A stretch of 64,000 nucleotides of DNA. It comes from Herbiconiux daphne. Its GTDB lineage: Bacteria; Actinomycetota; Actinomycetes; Actinomycetales; Microbacteriaceae. Below, one piece after another: positions 28,123-36,580 of the stretch (within the stretch, counting starts at the first letter, position 1; each line of letters opens with the position of its first letter). Location: assembly GCF_024979295.1 (NCBI RefSeq), contig NZ_JANLCJ010000012.1:24050-88049 (forward strand), read 5' to 3'. Under the pieces are notes generated by a model. That model searched no databases. It worked only from the letters and a program-made list of their open reading frames with translations, and had not been told where the DNA came from. The translations under genes and the position numbers were made by a program.

Positions 28123-29295
28123 GTGATCCCCGACTTCGGTTTAGCTGCGAACGACCCGACGCTCGCGCAGCTGGGCGAGGGTGAGACGCTCAAGAAGATC
28201 TTTCCGCGACTGCCGCACGCCGACGCCGAGCTGCTCGGCCCGGGCGACGACGCGGCGATGGTGGCCGCCCCCGACGGGCGATACGTGGTGACCACCGACA
28301 TGATGGTGCACGGCCCCGACTTCCGCACGGCCTGGTCGACGCCGCACGATCTGGGCTGGAAGGCCGCCATGTCGAACCTCGCCGACGTCGCCGCCATGGG
28401 CGCCCGGCCGACGGCGCTCGTCGTGGCCATCGCCGCACCGCTCGGCACGCCCGTCTCGGCCCTGCTCGGCATCGCCGACGGGCTTCGGGATGCCTGCACC
28501 GCGGCCGCGCCCGGCTGCGGTGTGGTGGGCGGCGATCTGTCGGTCTCCGACACGCTGACGCTCGCGGTGACGGCGTTCGGCGACCTCGGCGGCCGCCATC
28601 CGGTGACGCGGTCGGGCGCGCGGCCCGGCGACGTGATCGCGGTGTCGGGCGACCTGGGGCGGGCGGGGGCGGGCATCTGGCTGCTCTTCCGCGATGCGCG
28701 CCGGGCGGCGGTGGCGGGTGCTGCGGCGGTAGCGGGTGCCGATGACGGCGCGACGGCGCTCGGCGCAGGTTCACCGGCGGCTTCGGCGACGGGTTCAGCG
28801 ACGGCTTCGGCCGAGGCGCTCGAACCCGACGCCGAGCGTGGCCTCGCCCTGCGCCTGGAGCACGCCGACCTCGTCGAGGCGCAGCTCGCCCCGATCTCGC
28901 CGATCGCGCTCGGAGTGGCGGCGGCGCTCGGCGGAGCGACGGCAATGCTCGACGTGTCCGACGGACTCATGCTCGACGCCCGCCGCATCGCCGTCGCCAG
29001 CGGCTGCGCCCTCGCCTTCGACCCCGGCGCCATCGCGCGGGAGGCGCGCGACCTGCTCGACCTCGACGCGGTGGTCGGCGACCGCGCGGTCGACTTCGTG
29101 CTCGCCGGCGGCGAGGATCACGCCCTGCTCGCGACGTTCCCGGCGGATGTCGCGCTGCCCGACGGCTTCCGGTCGCTCGGCTCGGTCGTGGCGCCGGTGA
29201 CTCCGGGCGCCTTCGACGCGCTCATCGGCGATCGCCGCTACGACGATCTCGGCGGCTGGGACCCCTACGCCGACTGGGACGGCCAGTCGGGCTGA
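28123..29295 (+). CDS. thiL: Thiamine-monophosphate kinase
   Basis: This 390-residue enzyme phosphorylates thiamine monophosphate to the cofactor thiamine diphosphate. Family marks are GPGDDAAMVA near 42-51, TTDMMVHGPDF near 58-68, WKAAMSNLADVAAMGA near 79-94 with the acidic metal ligands, and LDVSDGLMLDARRIA near 277-291. Residues of about 195-240 form an Ala/Gly/Ser-rich insert not usual in ThiL, which makes the protein about 50 residues longer. The start is a leaderless-type GTG 6 nt after TACCGT. Confidence 0.92.
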   Translation: MIPDFGLAANDPTLAQLGEGETLKKIFPRLPHADAELLGPGDDAAMVAAPDGRYVVTTDMMVHGPDFRTAWSTPHDLGWKAAMSNLADVAAMGARPTALVVAIAAPLGTPVSALLGIADGLRDACTAAAPGCGVVGGDLSVSDTLTLAVTAFGDLGGRHPVTRSGARPGDVIAVSGDLGRAGAGIWLLFRDARRAAVAGAAAVAGADDGATALGAGSPAASATGSATASAEALEPDAERGLALRLEHADLVEAQLAPISPIALGVAAALGGATAMLDVSDGLMLDARRIAVASGCALAFDPGAIAREARDLLDLDAVVGDRAVDFVLAGGEDHALLATFPADVALPDGFRSLGSVVAPVTPGAFDALIGDRRYDDLGGWDPYADWDGQSG

Positions 29296-29349
29296 CGCGC
29301 TGACGCGCTCACGCGCGGGGCCGGCTTGACGCTCAGGAGTGGCCGCCAC

Positions 29350-29949
29350 TCAGGCCGGAGACGCCCACCACAGCACGGTCTCGCCGTAGCTCTTCGAGCG
29401 ATCGAGCTCGAGGCCCGCGGGCCACGTGGGCTCGGGGGAGCGGCTGCTGCGCTCCACCAGCACCACCGCGTCGGGAGCGAGCAGGGGCGTGACCGCCGCG
29501 AGGGCCTCGGCGAGCTCCTCGTCGGGCAGGTCATAGGGCGGATCGATGAGCACCACGTCGAACCCCGCCCCCGGCACGACCGGCTGCGCTCGAAGGTAGC
29601 TCTGCACGGCCGCCACCGACACGCCGATGCGGGGTCGGGCATCCGGAGCCGCGCTGCGCGCCGCCTTCTGGAAGGCCTTCTCGATGACGCCCGCGTTCTG
29701 CCGAGCGATGCGCGCAGCGGCGGCGTTCTTCTCGACCAGCGTCACCGTCGCCGCCCCCCGGCTCGCGGCCTCGAGGCCGAGCGCGCCCGAGCCGGCGTAG
29801 AGGTCGAGCACCCGCGTTCCGCCGAGGCCGCCGCGCGCCTCGAGCGCCGAGAAGATGGCCTCGCGCACCCGGTCGCTGGTGGGCCGCGTGCCCGAGCGCG
29901 GCACGGCGAGCGAGAGCGAACCGGCGAAGCCGGCGATGATGCGGGTCAC
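29350..29949 (-). CDS. rsmD: 16S rRNA (guanine-966-N2) methyltransferase
   Basis: This 199-residue AdoMet enzyme methylates G966 of 16S rRNA. RPTSDRVREAIFSAL near 22-36 is the N-terminal RsmD signature, DLYAGSGALGLEA near 49-61 is the AdoMet-binding motif, and DPPYDLPD near 135 is the catalytic N6/N2-methyltransferase motif. The GTG at 29947-29949 has TAGGGT (29957-29962 on the minus strand) 7 nt before it, consistent with a leaderless message. In many actinobacteria rsmD lies between recG and coaD on the same strand; here it is divergent from recG. Confidence 0.92.
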   Translation of the reverse strand: MTRIIAGFAGSLSLAVPRSGTRPTSDRVREAIFSALEARGGLGGTRVLDLYAGSGALGLEAASRGAATVTLVEKNAAAARIARQNAGVIEKAFQKAARSAAPDARPRIGVSVAAVQSYLRAQPVVPGAGFDVVLIDPPYDLPDEELAEALAAVTPLLAPDAVVLVERSSRSPEPTWPAGLELDRSKSYGETVLWWASPA

Positions 29950-29956
29950 GCAGAGC

Positions 29957-30003
29957 ACCCTATCGCGAGGGCCCGCAGGGGTGTCGGCCGCGGCGCTTAG
30001 AAT
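29957..30003. promoter_or_regulatory. Divergent leaderless promoters of rsmD and recG
   Basis: TAGGGT on the minus strand (29957-29962) and TAGAAT on the plus strand (29998-30003) each lie 7 nt from the start codon they serve. Only 61 nt separate the two start codons. Confidence 0.55.
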
Positions 30004-30010
30004 TGCGGGC

Positions 30011-32320
30011 ATGACCAGCCCGGCCCCCGCCTCACGGCACGAGGTGACCGCCGCCCTCGACGCGAAGCTCCCGGGCGCGCTCGGCGGCCGCACCGCCGCC
30101 GCGTTCGAGAAGGCGTTCGGCATGCGCACGGTGGCCGACCTGCTGAGCCACTACCCGCGGCGCTACGCCCGCCGGGGCGAGCTCACGGCCATCGCGAAGT
30201 TGCCCCTCAACGAGACGGTCACCATCGTCGCCGAGGTGCGCGACGTGCGCGAGCGCCAAATGCGCGCGCGGCGCGGCACCATCCTCGAGGTCTCCATCTC
30301 CGACGGCGAGGGCATCATCAGCCTCACCTTCTTCAACCAGGCCTACCGCGCCCGCGAGCTGCGGCCGGGCACCCGCGGCATCTTCGCCGGCAAGGTCACC
30401 GAATACCGTGGTGCGCTGCAACTCGCGCACCCCAACTACGAGCTCTTCGACCCGCTCGCCGATGCGGCGGCCGCCCTGAGCGGAGTGGATGGCGCGGCCG
30501 GCGCCGCCCTCGACGACGCGGCCGCGCGGCGCTGGGCCGAGATGCCCATCCCCATCTATCCGGCGACGGCGTCGATCACCAGCTGGCAGGTCGCGAAGTC
30601 GGTGGCGATCGTGCTCGACGGAGCCCGCGGAGGCATCCCCGACCTCGTGCCCGACGACGTGCGGCACGAGCGGGGCCTGCTCACGGCCCAGCGCGCCTAC
30701 GAGCTCATCCACCGGCCCGAGAAAGACGCCGACTACATGAAGGCGCGCGAGACCCTGCGCTTTCATGAGGCGTTCGTGCTGCAGACCGCGCTCGTGCGGC
30801 AGCGCCGAGCCGCTCATGCGGTGCGCACCACCCCTCGCCCGCCGAAACCGGGTGGCTACCTCGAGCGGTTCGACCGGTCGCTGCCGTTCCGGCTCACGGG
30901 CGACCAGCAGACCGTCGGCGGTGAGATCGCGCGCGACCTCGCCGGCGACATCCCCATGATGCGCCTGCTGCAGGGCGAGGTGGGCTCGGGCAAGACGCTC
31001 GTGGCCGTGCGGGCCATGCTGGCGGTCGCCGACTCCGGCGGCCAGTCGGCGCTGCTCGCCCCGACCGAGGTGCTCGCTTCGCAGCACCTGCGTTCGATCG
31101 TCAAGGTGCTCGGCCCCGACCTCTCGGCCGAGCTGATGCCGACACTTCACACCGGTCAGCTCTCGACCGCCGAGCGCAAGAAGGCCCTGCTGCGCATGGT
31201 CACCGGGCAGGCGAGACTCGTCATCGGAACGCATGCGCTGCTGTCGGATGCCGTGCAGTTCTACGACCTCGGCCTCGTGGTCGTCGACGAGCAGCACCGG
31301 TTCGGCGTCGAACAGCGCGACACCCTGCGCCAGAAGGGCACGACTCCGCCGCACGTGCTCGTCATGACGGCGACCCCCATTCCGCGCACGGTGGCGATGA
31401 CGGTGTTCGGCGACCTCGACGTGTCGACCATCACGCAGCTGCCGGCGGGCCGGAAGGGCATCGAGAGCTTCAGCGTGCCGCTCAGCGAGAAGCCCGCCTG
31501 GGCCGGCCGCATCTGGCAGCGGGTGGCCGAAGAGCTCGCCCAGGGCCGGCAGGCGTTCGTGGTGTGCCCGGCGATCGATCCGGCCGACGACTCGGGCGAC
31601 GGGCTCGACGGCCCCGGGCCCGACGACGGCGCGGGGGGCGCGGGCGACGGCGGGTCAGACGGCGCCGGGCCTGAATCCGCCGTGCCGGCATCCGTTCCCG
31701 CTCCGCCGAAGGCGAACGTGGTCGACACCCTCCGGCTGCTGCAGACCGTGCCGGCGCTCGCCGGGGCCCGCATCGAAGCACTGCACGGCCGCATGCCGAG
31801 CGATGAGAAAGACGCGGTGATGCGGGCGTTCGCCGCGAAAGAGATCGACGTGCTCGTCGCCACGACGGTCATCGAGGTGGGCGTCGACGTTCCGAACGCC
31901 TCGACCATGGTTGTGCTCGACGCCGATCGCTTCGGCGTGAGCCAGCTGCACCAGTTGCGAGGCCGCGTCGGCCGTGGGGGAGTGCCCGGTCTGTGCCTGC
32001 TCGTCACCCACGCCGAGGCCGATTCGCTCGCCCGCGAACGGGTCGACGCCGTGGCCGCCACGCTCGACGGTTTCGAGCTGGCCGAGATCGATCTCGAGCT
32101 GCGACGCGAGGGCGACGTGCTCGGCAGTCTGCAGTCGGGCGGCCGGTCGTCGTTGCGACTGCTGCGAGTGGTGAAAGACGCCGACGTGATCCAGGATGCC
32201 CGGGCCGTGGCCTTCGAGATCGTGGCGGCCGATCCCGGTCTCGAGGCGCATCCGGCCCTCCTCGACGCCCTCGAACGCCGCTTGCGCGAGACCGAGGAGA
32301 GCTTCCTCGCCAAGAACTGA
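30011..32320 (+). CDS. recG: ATP-dependent DNA helicase RecG
   Basis: This 769-residue helicase remodels stalled replication forks and Holliday junctions. An N-terminal wedge/OB domain includes LLSHYPRRYARRGEL near 39-53. Walker A GEVGSGKT is near 322, the DEQH box (VVDEQHRFGV) near 425, motif III TATPIPRT near 453, and QLRGRVGRGG near 645. A 40-residue Asp/Gly/Ser/Pro-rich insert occurs near 530-570 in the second helicase lobe. ATG at 30011 was chosen because TAGAAT lies 7 nt upstream; the longer open frame reads antisense to rsmD. Confidence 0.95.
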   Translation: MTSPAPASRHEVTAALDAKLPGALGGRTAAAFEKAFGMRTVADLLSHYPRRYARRGELTAIAKLPLNETVTIVAEVRDVRERQMRARRGTILEVSISDGEGIISLTFFNQAYRARELRPGTRGIFAGKVTEYRGALQLAHPNYELFDPLADAAAALSGVDGAAGAALDDAAARRWAEMPIPIYPATASITSWQVAKSVAIVLDGARGGIPDLVPDDVRHERGLLTAQRAYELIHRPEKDADYMKARETLRFHEAFVLQTALVRQRRAAHAVRTTPRPPKPGGYLERFDRSLPFRLTGDQQTVGGEIARDLAGDIPMMRLLQGEVGSGKTLVAVRAMLAVADSGGQSALLAPTEVLASQHLRSIVKVLGPDLSAELMPTLHTGQLSTAERKKALLRMVTGQARLVIGTHALLSDAVQFYDLGLVVVDEQHRFGVEQRDTLRQKGTTPPHVLVMTATPIPRTVAMTVFGDLDVSTITQLPAGRKGIESFSVPLSEKPAWAGRIWQRVAEELAQGRQAFVVCPAIDPADDSGDGLDGPGPDDGAGGAGDGGSDGAGPESAVPASVPAPPKANVVDTLRLLQTVPALAGARIEALHGRMPSDEKDAVMRAFAAKEIDVLVATTVIEVGVDVPNASTMVVLDADRFGVSQLHQLRGRVGRGGVPGLCLLVTHAEADSLARERVDAVAATLDGFELAEIDLELRREGDVLGSLQSGGRSSLRLLRVVKDADVIQDARAVAFEIVAADPGLEAHPALLDALERRLRETEESFLAKN

Positions 32321-32380
32321 TCGACGCGGGCCGTTTACCCCTCGGTAACCCATTGAAAAATCGCGCGCGCGGGGGCACAG

Positions 32381-32410
32381 TGGACACACGTGGACACACG
32401 TGGACATAAG
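32381..32410 (+). repeat. Three tandem 10-bp repeats upstream of unknown gene
   Basis: TGGACACACG, TGGACACACG and TGGACATAAG follow one another at 32381, 32391 and 32401. The 10-bp period is about one helical turn, so a protein could contact the same face three times. They lie 17-46 nt before the start codon of the next gene. Confidence 0.6.
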
Positions 32411-32426
32411 TGCAGATGAGGTGGGT

Positions 32427-33242
32427 ATGAAAACCACGAAATCACGACGATTCACAGGTTCCGCACGCGAGATGCTGCGCCCCGACATCATGCCGGTGCT
32501 CTCCGCGGGCCGGCACCGCTCGCCGCGCTCAGGCGCGTGCTTCATGGAGTTCGCCTCCTTCCTCGCCGGAGAGCGTTGGAGCGATCATCCGTCGTGCACG
32601 CACGCCGGTCTCGCGCACATGGCGCGGGCGGTCAACGACCTGACGTCGAACGAGGGCCGCTCGAAGCTGGCGCCCCTGATCCCGTCGGTGATCGGGCTGA
32701 CCAGCGACGACCCGCGACTCGACTCCATCATCGCCATCACGGCGGCGTCGGCGGCCATCCCGATCGCATCGATCGATCGGCAGCACGCGCTCGCGGTGGG
32801 AGCACTGGTGTGCCAGGAGGCTCTGACGAAGTCGGGCGGCAGCGAGTGGGTCGACGTCGACCAGCAGTTGCAGGCCGCTCTCGACGAGGCGCCCGAGGCC
32901 GAAGCCTGGGCCCGGCGTTTTCTCGACCGCAACCTGCGGTGGCGGCGGGCCGAGATCTCGGCGCGGCAGACGCACGTGACGATCGCCATGGCGGTCGACG
33001 GCGTGCGGTCGGCGTGCGCGCCCTACCCCGACGACCGTCTCTACGCGCTGCTCGCGTCGACGATCGAGCTCTGCACGACGTTCGTGCAGAAGGAGCGGGA
33101 GAAGGCGGCGGCCGGCAGCGTGCCGGAGACCGCGGTGGCGGCATCCGTGTCGCCGTCGGTCGAGACGGTGTCTGTCGCGCCGGCCTCGGCATCGCAGCCT
33201 CGGGTGTCGGAGTCGCGCACGTCTTCGCTCTCGTCGTCGTAA
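32427..33242 (+). CDS. Hypothetical protein with Ser/Val-rich tail
   Basis: This 271-residue protein is not recognised. GAGGTGG lies 3 nt before the ATG at 32427. Residues 35-220 look globular and helical, with clustered Trp, Cys and His in EFASFLAGERWSDHPSCTHAG near 41-60, which matches no metal motif I know, and ITAASAAIPIASIDRQHAL near 102-120. The last 45 residues are Ala/Ser/Val-rich and probably disordered. No signal peptide or membrane segment is clear. It lies between recG and coaD, a slot often holding unrelated genes in this family. Confidence 0.7.
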   Translation: MKTTKSRRFTGSAREMLRPDIMPVLSAGRHRSPRSGACFMEFASFLAGERWSDHPSCTHAGLAHMARAVNDLTSNEGRSKLAPLIPSVIGLTSDDPRLDSIIAITAASAAIPIASIDRQHALAVGALVCQEALTKSGGSEWVDVDQQLQAALDEAPEAEAWARRFLDRNLRWRRAEISARQTHVTIAMAVDGVRSACAPYPDDRLYALLASTIELCTTFVQKEREKAAAGSVPETAVAASVSPSVETVSVAPASASQPRVSESRTSSLSSS

Positions 33243-33276
33243 CCTCCGGGAAATGCCGCGTTGATAGCCTGGGGCC

Positions 33277-33768
33277 ATGAGCAATGTCGCCGTGGTCCCC
33301 GGTTCGTTCGATCCCATCACGCTGGGTCACATCGACGTGATCGAAAGGGCAGCGACCCTCTTCGACGAGTTGCATGTGGTGGTGGTGCACAATCCTGACA
33401 AGCACGCCCTGATCCCGATCGCCCATCGCGTGGCCCTGATCGAGAAGTCGCTCGACGAGCGCGGCCTGCGGGGCTCGAACATCGTCATCAACTCGTGGAG
33501 CGTCGGCCTGCTGGTCGATTACTGCACGGATGTCGGCGCGTCGGCGATCGTCAAGGGCATCCGGTCGCAGGTGGATGTCGCCTACGAGACGCCGATGGCG
33601 ATCGTGAACCGCAATCTGGCCGGCGTGGAGACGATCTTCCTGCTTCCCGACCCCGCGCACGCGCACGTGTCGAGTTCGCTCGTGCGCCAGGTGTCGGCGC
33701 TGGGCGGGGATGTCGCGCCGTATGTGCCCCGGGCCGTTGCGGAGTTCTTGGACCACACAACCGACTGA
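33277..33768 (+). CDS. coaD: Phosphopantetheine adenylyltransferase
   Basis: This 163-residue enzyme makes dephospho-CoA from ATP and 4'-phosphopantetheine. PGSFDPITLGHIDVIERA near 8-25 carries the T-x-G-H nucleotidyl-transfer motif, KGIRSQVDVAYE near 89-100 and VSSSLVRQV near 131-139 complete the hexameric fold's active site. Length is standard. TAGCCT (33265-33270) is 6 nt before the ATG, a leaderless arrangement. In many actinobacteria yceD, rpmF, rnc and mutM follow here; in this window they follow only after 27.5 kb. Confidence 0.95.
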   Translation: MSNVAVVPGSFDPITLGHIDVIERAATLFDELHVVVVHNPDKHALIPIAHRVALIEKSLDERGLRGSNIVINSWSVGLLVDYCTDVGASAIVKGIRSQVDVAYETPMAIVNRNLAGVETIFLLPDPAHAHVSSSLVRQVSALGGDVAPYVPRAVAEFLDHTTD

Positions 33769-33830
33769 GCCGCGCCAGTTCTCCACAGCCGCACCCCTGT
33801 CGACGGATGGCCGCGACGCCGCGCATATAG

Positions 33831-33862
33831 TCGATAGGAGAGCGACCGGAGGTTCCTATCGA
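33831..33862 (+). promoter_or_regulatory. Hairpin carrying the ribosome binding site in its loop
   Basis: TCGATAGGA (33831-33839) and TCCTATCGA (33854-33862) form a perfect 9-bp stem whose 14-nt loop contains GGAGG. The first base of the ATG of the downstream gene is the last paired base. CATATA at 33824-33829 could be the -10 box. A structure like this can tune translation, but whether it is regulated cannot be told. Confidence 0.5.
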
Positions 33863-34863
33863 TGTCCGACATTCAGATCGGCTACGCGGCGATGCTGGAG
33901 CAGTTCGCACCGTCTGAGGCGGTGGCGCTGTCGGCCTACGCCGAGCAGCACGGCTTCAGCGGGGTGATGGCGGCCGACCACTTCCAGCCGTGGGTGCCGC
34001 GGCAGGGGCAGTCGTCGTTCGTGTGGAACGTGCTGGCGGCGGTCGGTGAGCGCACGAAGGGCGATTTCGGGCCCGGCGTCACGTCGCCGAGCTTCCGGTG
34101 GCACCCGGCGATGGTGGCGCAGGCGTCGGCGACGCTGGGGGCGATGTATCCCGGGCGCCACTGGCTGGGGCTCGGGTCGGGCGAGGCGCTCAACGAACAC
34201 GTGGTCGGCGGCTACTGGCCCGAGGCGCCCGAGCGCATCAACCGCATGTTCGAGGCGGTCGAGGTGATCAACAAGCTCTTCACCGCTTCGCTCGCCGGCA
34301 AAGACGTCAAGCATTCCGGCACGTTCTTCAAGCTCGAGTCGTCGCGGCTGTGGACGATGCCCGACAAGGCGCCCGAGGTGCTCGTGGCCACCGCCGGCCC
34401 GGTCACGGCCAAGCGCGCCGGCCGCACCGTCGACGGGTTGATCACGGTCGGTGCGCCGCTCGAGAAGATCTCGAGCCTGTTCGCGAAGTTCGACGAAGGC
34501 GCGCGCGAGGCCGGCCGCGACCCGTCGACCATGCCGCGGGTGCTGCAGCTGCATCTCTCCTGGGCGCCCACCGACGAAGAGGCACTGTCGAACGCGATGA
34601 CCGAGTGGCCCAACGGCGGCATGCGATTTCCGAAGGCCGACATCCGGAGCCCGTTCGAGTTCGAGCAACTCGCGAAACTGGTGCGGCCCGAAGACTTCGA
34701 GGGCCGGCTCGTCATCTCGAGCGACCCCGACGTGCACCGCGCCTACATCCAGCGCTTCGCCGACCTCGGCTTCGACAAGATCTACCTGCACAACGTCGGC
34801 CGCAACCAGACGGAGTGGATCGACGTGTTCGGCCGCGACGTGCTGCCGAAGCTGCACCGGTGA
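33862..34863 (+). CDS. Luciferase-like F420-dependent oxidoreductase (FGD-like)
   Basis: This 333-residue TIM-barrel protein belongs to the luciferase-like family, subgroup resembling F420-dependent glucose-6-phosphate dehydrogenase. ADHFQPWVPRQGQ near 35-47, GVTSPSFRWHPAMVAQASA near 72-90 and GLGSGEALNEHVVGGYWP near 101-118 are typical. The enzyme would transfer hydride between coenzyme F420 and a small substrate, which cannot be named. Its stop overlaps the start of cofE (GTGA), placing an F420 user and an F420 maker in one operon. Confidence 0.87.
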   Translation: MSDIQIGYAAMLEQFAPSEAVALSAYAEQHGFSGVMAADHFQPWVPRQGQSSFVWNVLAAVGERTKGDFGPGVTSPSFRWHPAMVAQASATLGAMYPGRHWLGLGSGEALNEHVVGGYWPEAPERINRMFEAVEVINKLFTASLAGKDVKHSGTFFKLESSRLWTMPDKAPEVLVATAGPVTAKRAGRTVDGLITVGAPLEKISSLFAKFDEGAREAGRDPSTMPRVLQLHLSWAPTDEEALSNAMTEWPNGGMRFPKADIRSPFEFEQLAKLVRPEDFEGRLVISSDPDVHRAYIQRFADLGFDKIYLHNVGRNQTEWIDVFGRDVLPKLHR

Positions 34864-35879
34864 GCGGGGCGACGGACGCCGGCGCGGCGGGCGGCGGTGG
34901 GGCGGCCGCGGGCTGGGGGCCCGCGGGCGGCGGCAGGGCTCCTGGCGGCGGGGTGCCTGCTGCCGGCGTGCCGGCCGGAGAGCTGCGGATCGTGCCGGTG
35001 GCAGGGCTGCCCGAGATCGAGTCGGGCGCCGATCTGGCGGCGCTCATCGGCGATGCGCTCGTGGCGGCGGCGCTCGTGCCGATCGAGGGCGACATCCTCG
35101 TGGTGACGAGCAAGATCGTGTCGAAGGCCGAGGGGCGGCAGGTCGCCGCGGTCGACCGTGAAGAGGCGATCACCGCCGAGACCGTGCGCGTCGTCGCCAC
35201 CCGCGCCCACCCCGGCGGCATGACGCGCATCGTCGAGAACCGGCAGGGCATCGTGCAGGCCGCCGCGGGTGTCGACGCGAGCAACACCCCGGATGGCACG
35301 GTGCTGCTGCTGCCCGTCGATCCCGACGCTTCGGCGCGCGTGCTCGCTAACGCCCTGCGGGCGCGGTTTGGTGTGCGCATCGGCATCGTCGTCTCCGACA
35401 CCCTGGGGCGGGCCTGGCGAGAGGGTCAGGTCGACATGGCCATCGGCGCGGCCGGCGTGCTCGTGCTCGACGACCTGCGCGGCAGTCGCGACTCCTTCGG
35501 TCACGAACTCGTCGTGACGCAGGCCGCGATCGGCGACGAGCTGGCGTCGGCCGGCGACCTCGTGAAGGGCAAGGCGAGCGGCATGCCCGTGGCGCTCGTG
35601 CGCGGGTTCGGGCACGCCGTCGTCGAGAGTCTCGACACTCCGGCGCGGGCGCTCAGCCGCACGGGCGAGAAAGACATGTTCCGCCTCGGCACCGACGAGG
35701 CGATCGCGCTCGGGCGCGCGCAGGGTCTGGCCGAGGGGCGCGCCGCGGGTTATGCCGAGGCCCACGCCGCCGGCTATGCCGATGGTCACGCCGCCGGCTA
35801 TGCCGAGGGGCTGGCAGCTCGCGCGGCAACGCAGACCGACGACGACCCTGGTGCGACTCCGCCCGCCGGTCCGCAGTGA
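34860..35879 (+). CDS. cofE: Coenzyme F420-0:L-glutamate ligase
   Basis: This 339-residue protein adds glutamates to F420-0. After a Gly/Ala/Pro-rich N-terminal 40 residues, the CofE fold shows DILVVTSKIVSKAEGRQV near 76-93, HPGGMTRIVENRQG near 118-131 and VVSDTLGRAWREGQVDMAIG near 176-195. Most actinobacterial homologues (FbiB) add a C-terminal nitroreductase-like domain; here the protein ends instead in a tail with three near-repeats of AGYA[ED][AG]HA and an acidic end. The GTG start overlaps the upstream stop by 4 nt. Confidence 0.88.
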   Translation: MSGATDAGAAGGGGAAAGWGPAGGGRAPGGGVPAAGVPAGELRIVPVAGLPEIESGADLAALIGDALVAAALVPIEGDILVVTSKIVSKAEGRQVAAVDREEAITAETVRVVATRAHPGGMTRIVENRQGIVQAAAGVDASNTPDGTVLLLPVDPDASARVLANALRARFGVRIGIVVSDTLGRAWREGQVDMAIGAAGVLVLDDLRGSRDSFGHELVVTQAAIGDELASAGDLVKGKASGMPVALVRGFGHAVVESLDTPARALSRTGEKDMFRLGTDEAIALGRAQGLAEGRAAGYAEAHAAGYADGHAAGYAEGLAARAATQTDDDPGATPPAGPQ

Positions 35880-35943
35880 TCAGGTTCGGCGTTGCACGTC
35901 GCGACCGCCGGCTTGCGGGGCCGCGCCAGAGCCGACGTCGCCG

Positions 35944-36522
35944 TCAGCGCACGCGGTCGTAGTGCGAGATCACCACGCCCGAGTCGAACGCCGTGCTCTG
36001 CGTCAGCGCATAGGAACCCGTCGCGGCACGCCCGCCGAACAGGCCGATGCCGTCGCCCACCGTGATCGGGTTCACCTTGAGAACCAGGGCATCGATCTCG
36101 TCGTGCAGCGCACCGGCCAGCTGGCCGCCTCCGCACAGCCAGATGTCGGAGCCGGCGGGCTCCGCCTTCAGGGCGCGCACCACCGACACCGGATCGTCGG
36201 TCGACAACGTCACGGGAGCGGGCACGTCGCGGGCGGTCCGCCCGCGCGAGAAGACGACCGTGCGCAGGTGAGGGTAGGGGTCGGTCAGACCGGCGGGGAG
36301 CCCGACGGCGTAGGTGTTCCACCCCATCACCACCGTGTCGAATCGACTCCGATCCGCCACCAGCCCGAGCGCCTCGAGCGCCGGCCCCGGCAGGGCATCG
36401 GTGAAATCGCCGAGCACCGACCTCATGTGGTCGCCCTCCGCCAGAAAGGCGGAGTAGTCGCCGTCGGCCGCGGCGATGCATCCGTCGAGACTGACGGCGA
36501 CGTAGTAGACGAGCCTGCGCAT
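35944..36522 (-). CDS. Dihydrofolate reductase-family protein (RibD C-terminal domain)
   Basis: This 192-residue protein has the RibD-C/DHFR-like fold: YYVAVSLDGCIA near 6-17, a DTVVMGWNTYAVG stretch near 62-74 corresponding to the NADPH-binding region, and IWLCGGGQLAGALHDEIDAL near 126-145, the GGG motif common to the family. Stand-alone members are widespread oxidoreductases with no assigned substrate. A housekeeping FolA role is less likely because the folate-site motifs are not visible. It is convergent with cofE. Confidence 0.8.
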   Translation of the reverse strand: MRRLVYYVAVSLDGCIAAADGDYSAFLAEGDHMRSVLGDFTDALPGPALEALGLVADRSRFDTVVMGWNTYAVGLPAGLTDPYPHLRTVVFSRGRTARDVPAPVTLSTDDPVSVVRALKAEPAGSDIWLCGGGQLAGALHDEIDALVLKVNPITVGDGIGLFGGRAATGSYALTQSTAFDSGVVISHYDRVR

Positions 36523-36580
36523 CGGGAACCTCCCACCGACACGCTAACGCGTCATCCGTCGGTCGCCGAGGCCGATCCGC

